DNA of 64,000 bases. It comes from Sinohyriopsis cumingii (taxonomy: Eukaryota > Mollusca > Bivalvia > Unionida > Unionidae). Each line of letters starts with the position of its first letter. Within the stretch, counting starts at the first letter, position 1. The DNA lies in NCBI GenBank assembly GCA_028554795.2, contig CM068832.1, forward strand, positions 90,715,427-90,779,426, written 5' to 3'. The notes below the pieces were generated by a model. That model was not told the DNA's origin, ran no database searches, and was given only the letters and a program-made list of their open reading frames with translations. Shown here piece after piece: positions 50,607-64,000 of this stretch. The translations under genes and the position numbers were made by a program.

Positions 50607-53600
50607 CATCATTATATCAGACAAATGAACAATATCCTTGATCTAATAAAGAAATGATAGATTTTCCACACCTCAACCAGAATAGATGCAGAAAACATAC
50701 TTTTGAGATCTGTTGTAACATGTCAGTTAACTAGAACCTTTACTACACCTTACAGCTTTCCAGATAAGAGAAATAAACGCAGTGAAGACGGAGTGGTAAC
50801 TTTGCACACATATTATCTAAAAAATGGTGCTCCTATACGCCAACTTGCGTGTGACCTACTGGAATTGTTTTTGTTGCTTTTAGAAAGAAATTTTAAAAAG
50901 TAATATCCTATTCTACCTTATTATGAGGAGTAATTTTGAATCGCAATGCCAAGTACGAGCCGATATATTTTGATAATAAAACCGTTACAAATAAATATTA
51001 CATACTACTAATGACCGGCATCGTGTGTCGATAGGTTTGCAATCTGATTCAGACTTAGATTAACACGTATGTGCACGTTACTGATAGAAAGCTCTTTTCA
51101 GCATGTCCGACATGCATGTTGAACAAATATTAAGTTACACTGAAAACAAAATAGAGACCCACAACGGAAGTCATATATTATGACTGAATCATAGGCAGAC
51201 TGCGTGTGTTGAAAGGATTAGTCAACAAACGCGTCCTTGAATAATATAATGGTTTGAGAAAGAATAATTAGCAATTCATGGCAAAACAACGGTGTCATAT
51301 ATTTATTGAAATTAATCACCCATCTGATCTCGCATCTTTATGATACATGTTGATTTCCAAATTAGAAAAGCATGTGATACATATATGCTGACAGGCCCTC
51401 AATGTATTTAGGTCGCCATTAAAGAGTCACCAGAAATGAATTTAAATTTCTTAAATTATTCTTAAAATTGCAACAATTTTATTTTCTTGGAATATTTATC
51501 TTTAAGTGTAAATCCTTTGAAGAAATCGAATTAAATGGAATTTATGTAACGATGCGTGTGGGTTGGGAGTGTAAGGGTGCAAATTTCTGTCGATCTATAA
51601 ACAGCACATTGATTTGGGCCAGAGAACAATTAATTAGATTTATGGGGACAGGTGCTTCTTAAATCGATATACTGCAATGATTTATAATGTCTGTGTCGGG
51701 AGAGCAAGTGATTCTTAATTAAGCCTTCGTTTATTTAACCGTTAGACAGACTAGGAAAGGGAAGGTTAACTTCTATTTTATATCGGAACTGTAAGAGCTG
51801 AGTTTTACCAGAATCATTATTTTGGAAATCTAGAAGTCAAGCTGACCGCAATTTTGGCGTTTCGTTATAAAAGGCGGTAGAAATATTTAATCCTGACTGG
51901 TTACGCTAAATAAGGGGCGTGGTTGCCACACGAAATTTCTTCGTTTTTAAAATTGCACCCATCAAAAAATCTAATCGGTCTGCACTTTTCCTGCAAGAGT
52001 GAAAATATAAGTGACTCCAAGATTGAATTTAGAATAAATTCTCTCGTAAAACATTTGTCAAGGGGATCGGTTGTCGGGAAAGTCGACAGACACAATTCGG
52101 CGGTAGAAGCGAACAAAACTTGAATGCACAAGGTATTTACGTTAATCTCGTGTAATTCGTTGATACCAATATAATGATTTGCTTGAGTTTATTTGCTGAT
52201 ATTTGCATGAATTTATTTGTTCAAATCCGTAGGTCAGTTCTCTTGATATGAGTGTAACTTTGTTTGAGTTCATCTATCTGAATTCGTACAATGGTCTTCT
52301 TTATATAAGTTCCACAAATTGTTTGAATTTGTCGTCTTGATTTTTATAGGAATCTAATAATTTCATGCATTACTTTAGTTGATATGAGTTTTACGAGAAT
52401 CCGTGTGAATTCGCCGATCTTAGATGATTGCATGGATGCTAAAGACTTGAATGTGTGTATTCGCTGAAAATAACGTAGTTAATTCATATAATGAATTTCA
52501 TCCATTCATTTGTGTAATGGAGACAAGAACGGAACTGTTATGTTTCGTGTGATGTTAATGTGAGTCAGGAGAGAATAGCCATTATGAAGTACATTAATCT
52601 TATGAAACTATGTTTATTTATGGTCTGCCGTTGTTAGTTTGACCAGACAGCCTTTGGTATCTGTTTGAATTCCGACAGAACGATATCTGACATAACAAGC
52701 GGGGAGTAATGAGCTGTTTCCAGTAGGACAACTGACAGACGATTTAGGTCGCTTCTCTGTTTATTCTGTAAGGGGAAATAGCTTCACGGACGTATCTACT
52801 GACGTATCCACGTAATTACTGATCCAAGTATCTACGTATTTACGTATCCATCTACCCACAAAAAGATTGAGGGCCGAAAGAGGTGAGACTTTAGGGAGGT
52901 TGGATAAGGGACAAAGCGAAAGGATATAGGGGGAACAAGCACAGTGAAGTTGTCGTGCACTGGAATAAGCAGGTTATGAACTTGTGCAAGGCAATTACTT
53001 CGATCGTTCACTCGATTATATGATGAATTAATTCTATCATTTATAGCGGACCGGCTATTTATATAAATATATTTGTGCTTGAAATTCGATGAAAGATTTA
53101 TTCCAAAAAGAAATGTATCTTCCTAATGTAATGCATTGTCACATTTGTTTATGTAACTGGTTCAATTGTTTTTTTTTTTTTCATGTACAGAGGGGCTCGT
53201 GTCATTCTGTTCTATATATCAGCTCAGATTTCTATTTATTCCACCTATAAGTTTCACACTCTATGTTAATATTTACTCGATCCGGGCAATAACACCAAGG
53301 GCGATCATCTCCTAGATAACGAGAACCGAATAAAGCGGACACTTTGTAAGTAGGTACAATCCGCCGATGAAAACCACCCACACACCGCTACAGGGGGATT
53401 GGGGTGGGGGTGGGGGGTAAATAGTAAATTCTATATAAGTCCTTAAATATTTTACTTGACTGATATTGTACACAATATTTAATGTTGATTGTTATATAAT
53501 ATTTTGCCTATTTAATTTGCTTTTTTTAAAAAAAAACAGACTTCATGACATGAACATTTACTTTACTGCGCATTACGAATTTTGTAAGGGGAGCATTACC

Positions 53601-53775
53601 AATGATTGATTTCACAAGTCATTGTTTTTATTAATAGATGGTATCCTTCCAAAGAATGATAAGCATTACTTTTAAATCGTCTTCACATCAGTTCATCCAT
53701 AACCATTCACAAAGGTAAAAACAAGCTGGCAAAACTGGACATATCAGCACATGATTGTGAATCATCGAACGATTT
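50607..53775. other. anonymous sequence
   Basis: No exon or element is supported. Between 52140 and 52510 phrases such as gatatgagt, gaattcgt and gtttgaatt recur loosely, perhaps a very old minisatellite. Around 52785-52860 short cgtatctac/cgtatccac phrases repeat. A G-rich run at 53392-53417 has four G tracts of four or more. Confidence 0.4.
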
Positions 53776-54073
53776 AGGGATGTCCTAGTGGTTAGAGCGT
53801 CCGCCTCGGTCATATCGCTATGATGTCTGCAGTGTGGCAGTTTATAGTGATGTCTGGCATCATGCCGCAGACATGTAGCATCATGTCACACCCAGTCACA
53901 TTATCCTGACACCAGGCAGACCACTCCTAACACTAACCTCTTAATGTTGAGCGCCTAGCGAGCAGCTGTAAGTTCAATTATTATAAGTCTTTGATATGAC
54001 TTGGCCGAGGTTCAAACCTGCGACCTCCCGAATCAGAGCGGACGCTCTAAACACTTTGCCGACCGGAACGGTC
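53776..54073 (-). mobile_element. SINE family 1 with an extra inverted tRNA-like head
   Basis: The main part (about 53809-54073) is a minus-strand family 1 copy with its reversed tRNA head at the right (ggttcaaacctgcgacctcc, then tctaaacactttgccgacc). At the left, where the 3' tail should be, is a plus-strand A-box half of the same head (atgtcctagtggttagagcg, tccgcctcgg, 53779-53808), joined directly to gtcatatcgctatgatgtct. The element thus has a head at each end in opposite directions. Confidence 0.8.
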
Positions 54074-54716
54074 GAATTTTATGTGAACTTAAACGACGTA
54101 AATTTTTCCTTTCATTTTATACTTTTGCGGCACAAACCATCAATTTGCGTGTATTTTTACTCCATTTTGTTCCAATGCCATTAACGGCTGCATCGATGAA
54201 AGGAAACTTCGAAAGTTTACAATAAGTTTAGGATAGCAACTTTGCACATATAGCGTTTGAAATTTGGATGTTCTCAAGTTAATACCGTTTTCATACGATA
54301 ATAAAGCGATGTTTTTTTTATTATTGTCATCACATTGCATGCGCATATTAATACAGTATAGGTTGCGGGATAGGAGTGTTATGGAAACATCATAGAGGTA
54401 ATGTCAGGCACACCTCTTGAGCCCTTGAAACAAAAGATTTTAGTTATTGTGTCTACTTGAAAGATGTGTATTCTATAGTTTAGTTACCTCTGCATTAAAA
54501 TGTTAAGTTTTGTGTGGCCTTTGAAGGCCTGCAGTCTAGTTAGGTTAAAGATGTTACATTCAAATTTCGATTTTCACTTAACTTTCGGTTTGTAAAACAA
54601 TACTCATGAATGCCTGACTTCGTCGTTTTAAGACATGATTTTAATTGTGTTGAGGGTTAAAATCGCTACTTAAACAACTGTGTTTAATTAAGAGGGTTTT
54701 CATCCCTAAAAGAGTG
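54074..54716. other. anonymous sequence
   Basis: No supported feature. Confidence 0.45.
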
Positions 54717-54842
54717 TGCCGTTTGGTATAGGATGCCATTTTGGTAACATGCCGTTTGGTACAGGATGCCATTTTGGTAACATGCCGTTTAGTACAGGAT
54801 GCCATTTTGGTAACATGCCGTTTGGTATACGATGCTTTTTGG
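54717..54842. repeat. 33-bp minisatellite, four copies
   Basis: Units gtttggtacaggatgccatt and ttggtaacatgcc start at 54721, 54754, 54787 and 54820. As 33 is divisible by three, both strands stay open with 11-residue repeats. Confidence 0.93.
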
Positions 54843-57536
54843 GTAACACAGAACGGCGAATTGAAATAGGTGAAATAGGTCAAGTCATTGACAATTCGCA
54901 TGATTCGTGTGGAACTTATTAGACTAAAGGTTAAGACTTGAAGGCTATATTTTGTTGTTAACAGTTTACTTTCTTGATGGCGTCTCTACATTGATTATAT
55001 TCGTTTAACTCTACAGTCTTGGCACATTTTTAGTTCTGTCCATCCTGACCGGGGGGGGGGGGAGAATAAAAGAAAAAAATTAAATAATTCTAAAACTGGA
55101 AATAAATGTTTAATTAAGATTCATAACGGCACATCCTTACCAAAATGGGAAAAGAACGTTGTTTCAAAAGTCATACCGCCACGATGGCGATGAAAGTGCT
55201 TTCTCCACCGAGAGGATATAAGTGTTCTCCCACTGATAAATTTCAATACCTCATCATACAATATTTTGCATCATTATTCTAATGTAGGTGTTTTCCGAGC
55301 GCTATCAAAGAACTGAGTGAGATACGATCATACCCTACTCTGGTTGCTGAATAATCAGTCGACAATAAGGCCTCTGTTACCACCAGTAACATCATAAATA
55401 ATCACCTTTCTCAAGAACAATGCGATTAGGAATATTAGGTTATCGTTACAATGACTTATTTAAGATCTGGTAGAAACACTGGCTAATGTCAGGTGCGGTT
55501 TTGTTCAAACCACAATTTCTCAGCTCTGTGGAATATAACGAACGAGCCAACACAGCTTAACCAGAAGCGTAAACTGTGCTTTATTTAGCATCTGAACACT
55601 AGTATGAACGTGTCTTTGGTTTTGTATGGAGAATACGTAGATGTACGAAAACAATTATTGATAGATTCGAAGAACACGATTGACCTAAACTGCTGTATTT
55701 AATTCCGGTATTTCCTTTTTTAATCTTCATTTCACAATTACGCTATTGATGTCTTGTAACGTTCCTACCTAACAGGAACTGTTTGTAGACATTTGTATGA
55801 TGGTGTTTGTTTAGAATGATCATGATTGGTACATCTAGTTCCATCTTAGAGGTTCACACATGTTACATGTTTGCTCTTAGAAAAAAAATTAGTCTATTTA
55901 GAAGAGTGTTGTAGAGATGTTTGTTTAGGTTGCTTTGTTGTTGCAGAGAATGTTGTTTGTTGTCATTTTTTTTCTTTCTGTTTTGTAAATACCAGCAGTT
56001 GTCAGTATTTATTAATTAAATGCTGTATCATTTTTGTAATTATAATGTTTCAAGACTATCTTCATGCCCAAATGTTTCTAATCACTGCTATTCACCTGAG
56101 TAGAAAATGTGATATTTTAGTAATATTTGTCTATTTTATATTACGTTTAGACTGCTGATGCATTAGATATGATACACGCATGTACGTCATCAACTTTCAT
56201 TCTCTTCTGGTACTAAAGCAGCGAACATGGAAAGTCTCGCGAGAACAGGCAACAAATCTGTTCATCGCGTGACGAAATGTAAGCAATATCACCACACCTA
56301 TCCTATCGGTACACGGTTGTATAGTGGACATGCTCTTGCATTGGTTTTGTCAGCAACTGCTTCCTGATGCGATATATGTGAACGTAAACAAGAAGAAAGA
56401 GTTTCCAAACTAATTGACGAAGTGTTTTCGCTAGCACATAAAAAACACCCCAAAATTTATAAAAGATGAAGGAGAATTTGAAACCACAATATAATTTACT
56501 GACTGTTGAAAGCAGATAGAGAAAAGCATGCGGGATTAACTGAAAACATATGTCTGGCATATAGTCTGGCATATATAGTTCATTTATAGCTGATTATCAT
56601 GAGGTAACACCTAATTAGATATGCATACATGAAAAAGATGGTGGCACAGTTCATATAAATCCTGATTATGCCAAATTAATCTTCTCTCTGCTGGAAAAAA
56701 GGCGGCCAATCCTTGATTTCATTACAGCAAACTTCTTTCATCCAAAGGAAACCATGATATCAGTTTTCAACATTTTTGGCATGAAAATAAAGAGTATAAA
56801 TGCATACAGCGGCCCTGATATTTTTCTTTTATAAAATTACCACTCCTTACCTCCGAAAATCTATATCGGCACGCTTAATACAATACATATCAAGGATGAA
56901 GAGCAGGTTCTGCTTTCTTTCATTTTAATGGTGGTGTTGTATTCAGGCCTGAATTTGAATGGTTCTGTTATTTGACTTTTAATTCCTGTAAACGATTCAA
57001 TCGATTAAACAATGTACAAGATAAATTGCCGTTTTCGAATGCAATGACAACAAACACATTACTGTAATTGAAGCAATGATGAGAACTTGCGAAGCAATGA
57101 ACTACAGTAAAACTGAGCCAGACGATTGGTTGGGACAAGAACTAGAAAGAGAGGTCTACCGGTACATACGCTGTTGCGTATTAATGTTAGTTGGTAATTA
57201 GCCTGTTTGCAGACCACGTTAAAACCAACACAGTTTAGTATTGGCAGAGGCACCAAAATTCTCTGGCTGCTTTTCTAAATAACTCATTCGAACTCAAGCT
57301 CATATAATTCCTATTCTTAAAACGAAAATTAACAAAAAAATGTATTCGTTCCTAAAATGCTATAAAATTATCCCGAATCGTGTAGATAAAGGTTCTAATT
57401 TAGAGAAAAAATGATATACAACCGATGTGGTGTTCTCCGTAAAAGATATACATTTCCTGTAGAAATATGTGATTAGTTTATTTAAATTTAATCCATTCCA
57501 CACAGTTGGAAAAGCAGCACCAACGTTTAATTAAAA
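54843..57536. other. anonymous sequence
   Basis: It contains a run of about 11 G near 55050. Frames at 55871-56158, 56303-56572 and 57059-57256 are unsupported; no exon or element is recognised. Confidence 0.45.
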
Positions 57537-57650
57537 CATGTAAAGAAAATGTCGATACGAAGAAAATGTCAATGAAAATGTCGATACGAAGACAAATGTG
57601 GCAAAGAAAATATCGATACAAAGACAAATGTGTCAATGAAAATGTAACCT
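57537..57650. repeat. short degenerate repeat
   Basis: The phrase gaaaatgtcgatacgaag, with acaaatgtg following in some units, recurs about four times. Confidence 0.75.
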
Positions 57651-57762
57651 GAGTAAAGTATTTTGCATTGATCAAAACACAAAACTTTTTATTTATTATC
57701 TCAGCTGCTTCTCGCCTTATACATAGTAAGAATGTATCATGACACCCACACGGTAAAAATAT

Positions 57763-58130
57763 ATTGGGCCATATACACTATAAGAAATTATCAGGCCATA
57801 TTCACTATAAGAAAGTAAAAGGACACATGCACTATAAAAAAGCACCAGGTCATGTACACTATAATAAAGTATCAGGCCACATAAACTGTAAGAAAGCAGC
57901 AGGCCATATTCATTGTAGCAAAGCAAAATGTCATATACACTGTAACAAAGTATCAGGTCATATACATTGTAAGAAAGCAGCAGGCCATATACACTGTAAC
58001 AAAGCAAAATGCCATATATACTGTAACAAAGCATCAGGGCATATACACTTGAGGAAAGCAGCAGGCTATATACACAGTAAGAAACTATAAGGCCATATAC
58101 ACTGCAACAAGGCATCATGTTATATACAAA
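57763..58130. repeat. 27-bp minisatellite, about 13 copies, open in one frame per strand
   Basis: Units of 27 bp (ggccatatacactgtaacaa plus agcatca) are tandemly repeated. The period is nine codons, so the plus strand gives a 108-residue repeat of GHIHCNKVS type and the minus strand a 133-residue Tyr/Leu/Ser repeat (YSVYGLLLS). Neither frame has a promoter, splice signal or neighbouring coding sequence that I can see, so I treat the array as satellite DNA. Confidence 0.9.
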
Positions 58131-60185
<2,055 letters not shown>

Positions 60186-60345
60186 GGGCACATACACCAG
60201 GTAAGGTTATGTCATGCCGATGCACTTTTAGTGAAGTATTTTACCCAATGACACACCGTTCCCCCTCCCCCGGTCTGAGCAGAATTCGAACCCGTTTCTT
60301 TAGGTAGCGAGTCCGGCACGCGTACCAAGGCAACGCATTTTTTTT
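60186..60345 (-). mobile_element. tRNA-derived SINE, probably family 3
   Basis: On the minus strand the head reads gttgccttggtacgcgtgcc (A box) and aaacgggttcgaattctgct (B box). A body with gtgtgtcattgggtaaaata follows, similar to gtgtgtccatgggcaaggca in the 44.5-kb copy. The end is indistinct. Confidence 0.65.
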
Positions 60346-61209
60346 TCGTTCTACATTAAAGCAGTTTGCGTATGATAAATATGAAAATGAATATGACCAT
60401 TAGCTGGAGAATTTGCATCAGACAAACCTATCTATGAATCATTTCCTCTCAATGAAAATAGCTTTGCAACCATTTAATTCACGCAGAGCAATTTTCTCGT
60501 CATATTTCGAAAATGTTAGTATTCCCTGTCTTTGTAGATTCTTTCAGAGAAAGCAGAAACTAACTTAAATTGTACACCTAAAAACAGTCGTGTTCAACTT
60601 TATCGAACATTTATCCACATTGAAGCTCCTGGTGGTACAACCAAGTTTTTGTATTATCTATCCTTCACAAATTCTTGAAGAAAACAAAAGCTGTAACTTT
60701 TCCAGCGAAGAAAATTGAATTTCTCTCTGCATAACTTGAAGCTAAACGTTAGCGTTATCCCTGGGGAAATTACCTCTAGTTAGGTTTAGGGCATAAAGCA
60801 TGTCATGTTTCGTTGAACCAATGGAGCTGGGACTTTTGAGGAGAGTAATGGGATTAAGAGACTTGTGAAGCCAGTAATCTTAATGAAATCTAATCATGTT
60901 ATAATGGAGCATAGGGACAACCAATCTTCTTCCTTTTCATACATCTCATCAGAAATTTTAACCTACTTGATTCATGTGCTAATATCTATGTAGATCGTTA
61001 TGGTTGTACGCCAGTGAAGGAAATTAGTACATAGATTGTCACGTATTTTCTCTAATGATAAAGAATGTATTTTACTGACAGAAGCTTCCAAACGACAATA
61101 CATGAATAATCATAATGGGGATCTGAACAGTCAGCAGCACATCCTCATACTTATTTATAATGGCCTCTCTTCTTGTATATCTGTATATATTTTGTGTCTT
61201 GTATATAAA
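60346..61209. other. anonymous sequence
   Basis: No supported feature. Confidence 0.45.
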
Positions 61210-61650
61210 CTTTTTTACCTCCATCTTACAGATGTTACAACAGACGAGTGTCCTCTTCTCCTTAAACTTCATCAGTCTGGAATAGACTTGTATGTGAACT
61301 ACTTTACCGGCTTTTTACAGATGTTACAGTAGATGAGTGTCATATTCTCCTTAACCATTACCAGTCTCGGATAGACTTGTGTACGAACTGTTTTCCGGTC
61401 GTCTTACAGATGTTACAGCAGATGGGTGTAATATTCTCCTTAACCATTACCAGTCTGGGATAGACTTGTGTACGAACTGTTTTCCGGTCGTCTTACAGAT
61501 GTTACAGCAGATGGATGTCATATTCTCCTTAACCATTACCAGTCTGGGATAGATTTGTGTACGAACTGTTTTCCGGTCGTCTTACAGATGTTACAGCAGA
61601 TGGGTGTAATATTCTCCTTAATCTTTACCAGTCTGGGACAGACTTGTAAA
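61210..61650. repeat. 89-bp minisatellite, five copies
   Basis: Units contain gtcttacagatgttacagca, gatgggtgtaatattctcct and taaccattaccagtctggga. The phrase gtcttacaga lies at 61401, 61490 and 61579, an exact 89-bp step. Each unit carries a TTACAG|ATG that resembles a splice acceptor. Confidence 0.93.
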
Positions 61651-61810
61651 ATAATATTTGAATCAAGAAGTTCGAAATCGACAAAACACAAAATGTCTTC
61701 CGTTTGTGTAAAATCGCATGAATATGGATTTTCTGTTCTCTCTTCATTTAATATTGAAATTGATACACCGTGCAATTGATGAGACACTTAGTTCATTTAT
61801 CAGTATTTAT

Positions 61811-61936
61811 AAGTTATTGCATTTGTATGGAAAAATATGAACGAATTTTCGGATGGAAATACTGCACGACCTTAGGAGTGGAGTATATCCATCCGAAAAA
61901 AAGAGTTCATATTTTCCCATACAAATACAGTAACCT
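61811..61936. repeat. foldback element with ~45-bp arms
   Basis: The left arm (ttgcatttgtatggaaaaat, atgaacgaattttcggatgg) is the inverted complement of the right arm (ccatccgaaaaaaagagttc, atattttcccatacaaatac), with few mismatches and a loop of about 30 bp. It could be a small MITE. Confidence 0.82.
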
Positions 61937-62446
61937 TTTTATGATATGCTCATTTTCGTATTCAACCTAAGGCTTAATTGTGTAAACAAAAATACACTAC
62001 ACGAAACAAAGTAACTGAATGTATGCCGTATTCTAAACTAAATACACAAGCGCAGATTCATTACAAAACAACAACATTATTAATGCGCACATAACTCCAC
62101 CCGGATAAATTTGAACTTAGTCGCGCTAGAATTGTTAATGAATGCGCATTGCAACAACTTTTCCATGTGATCTGGAATGAATAGACTTTTTATTTTTGTC
62201 GATTCTACGAAATTTCATGATTATGGACTGGATTTATCTGCCAATTCAACACGAAATACATCGGATCGAAGCATAGAAGGAAACGCGTGCTGACATCTGC
62301 AAGTGTGTTTCTGTTCTGTCATTGAATGTGGGGAAAATATGAAGTCTTTCAATTGTAATTATCAAAAAGACGCTGTGGAATTTAATGTTTATTTCATTTT
62401 GGGTGCAGTAAGGAGTACAGGGGTTCATTACAAAGTTCCGTTTACA

Positions 62447-62755
62447 TTCGAATAGTCTTTGATTTCACCATTGAACTACAGACTCGAGGTTGTTCGGATC
62501 TTACCTTTTGGTAAATGGTGAAATCCAAGACTATACGAATGCAAACAGCACTGCTGGGGACGGTACTTGTCCAGACATCAAAATCGGCGAACAATTATTG
62601 CATTTTCTCCAATATGTCACAAACTGAACGAAGTGTGTCGAGCTGTGTTGGCTTACGTTGAAAATTAGTAGACACAATTAGGACAAACTAGCAGGGTTGG
62701 AACTGCCGAGGGGTGCGGACTCGTCTTTCCTTGTGTTATATTGTTACATGTTAGA
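62447..62755. repeat. dispersed repeat F1, contiguous copy
   Basis: The left part is a hairpin: gcattcg-type arms around gatttcaccattgaactaca and aatggtgaaatccaagacta. The right part has gacaaactagcagggttgga and gaggggtgcggactcgtctt, matching 22589-22763, and the hairpin matches 22014-22110. About 75 bp in the middle are not in the 22-kb copy. Confidence 0.7.
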
Positions 62756-63449
62756 CTCCTAATTTTTTGTTTTCTTTGTAACGAACTCCTGTGGTAAGGA
62801 GGATTTAATTGCAATTGGAATATAGTAGAAATTACAGTACAATTTCGAAATGTGTAATCAAGCTTGAGAACCCATGACATGGCTTATGTAATTCGGATTT
62901 GTAGAACTAAGAAAGTACATTTTGAGGAAATTTAGGTTGTAAAACTGTAAGTATGTTTGTTTTTTTTTTTGCCATTCTTATTACCAGCTAAAAAAAAAAA
63001 CAGTTTATGCCTTATCACTCGCATGTCATTTGTAAAGACCCTGTCTGGCGTCTATAGCTAGCCTAAATCCGAGAAGAAGAAAAAACATTATATCAAAAAA
63101 GTTAACGCGAAGTATGCCAAAGCATCTGGTATGTGGCAGTCCACGAAACATCTCGTTTAGTTCATTCAGAAACAAATTTAATCAGTCAAAACGTAAAGCG
63201 TCTGCTACGAGAATGTACATGATTTGTTTACATAGTTCCTAATATACTGTTTGTAACACGTGAGTTCAATATCGAGTTGCGCGCGAGTGCAATATCGTAA
63301 AATATTGACGATTCTGACAATATAAAGTTAACGGAGAAAAAATTAAGCATATAATATTAAAAAACTGATATCTGAGTAAGCATTATCCGTCCACGTTACG
63401 TTCACGTATGCCATATCAGGACAGGCTATCCTCAGTCTACAATTCATCA
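62756..63449. other. anonymous sequence
   Basis: It contains short T and A runs near 62960-63000. No gene is seen. Confidence 0.45.
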
Positions 63450-63655
63450 TCAACACTGACAGTCATCAATATGCGTATGTGTCACATATTGAAAGTCATC
63501 AATATTAGTATGTCTTGCACATTAAAAGTCATCAATATGAGTATGTCTTGCACATTAGAAGTCATCAGTATGCATTTGTGTCACACATTGAAAGTCCTTA
63601 ATATGCATATGTGTCACACATTAAAAGTCATCAAAATGCTTATGTGTCACACAAG
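63450..63655. repeat. 33-bp minisatellite, about six copies
   Basis: Units read cacattgaaagtcatcaata and tgagtatgtcttg. As 33 is divisible by three, the plus strand stays open as an 11-residue repeat (HTLKVINMSMC). Confidence 0.92.
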
Positions 63656-64000
63656 CAGAAAATAATATTTATATATGCTTGTCAGTTTCTTTATATAAAT
63701 GTTTATGAAATGTTTCGTTGTAAAATTAGAAATATTAATGAAGAAACAACTTCTTTGTTTTGTAGGGAAATATATGGGTGATCTTGTGAAGATAAAATTT
63801 CGTTGAACATTATGAGCCACTTATAATATTATTTGTTCATGGTGGATTTAATTTCTTGGTTATTCGTGAGAAAAAGAAAAATACTACTTCCGATTTTGCA
63901 GTAAAATAGAAGCTTTCATCAACCAACTGGAAGCTGCCATTTTACTTTCGCAGCTTATCGAGAAGAATAATTTGCATCCAATTTAGTAGCTGCAAATTTT
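63656..64000. other. anonymous sequence at the window edge
   Basis: No supported feature. Confidence 0.5.

Overview
The window looks like intron-rich, gene-poor DNA from an invertebrate animal, most likely a mollusc and perhaps a bivalve. The sequence is AT-rich, has no bacterial-style gene packing, is crowded with minisatellites and (AT)n/(GT)n runs, and carries many tRNA-derived SINEs. The main SINE body resembles mollusc tRNA SINEs that I recall from memory; I could not check this against a database. Nearly all long reading frames here are by-products of tandem repeats or of decayed transposons.

The left quarter (about 0.6-16.1 kb) holds the only host-gene signal I can support: exon-like blocks, all on the minus strand, at 15893-16096, 10959-11180, 3653-3945 and 582-970. 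Each has an open frame ending at plausible splice sites. The last two join in phase and end in a stop codon. I do not recognise the protein. Its presumed introns contain a decayed I-group LINE (about 6470-10620), which is itself interrupted by a solo LTR (8216-8889). A second copy of that LTR lies at 4041-4593, and there are two SINEs, a 53-bp and a 58-bp minisatellite and a long (TA)n tract. An unrecognised degraded coding-like block (13340-14150), a 278-bp tandem duplication (14154-14712) and a family-B DNA polymerase relic of Polinton type (about 16950-17220) follow.

The rest of the window (17-64 kb) has no convincing host exon. It holds fossil and non-autonomous mobile elements: a mariner transposase relic (46790-47520), three short hAT-like elements with 8-bp target duplications (24752-24933, 28169-28473, 34301-34362), three tRNA-SINE families in several copies, and foldback elements. 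More than fifteen minisatellite arrays lie between them, with units of about 25-90 bp. Four arrays have units divisible by three (27, 33, 33 and 39 bp), so they stay open in one or more frames and mimic repeat proteins.

The clearest evolutionary signals are nested insertions and target-site duplications. These include a SINE inserted inside a minisatellite, a SINE whose (GT)n tail lies inside its target duplications, and the LTR inside the LINE. Long stretches of anonymous sequence are listed as such.
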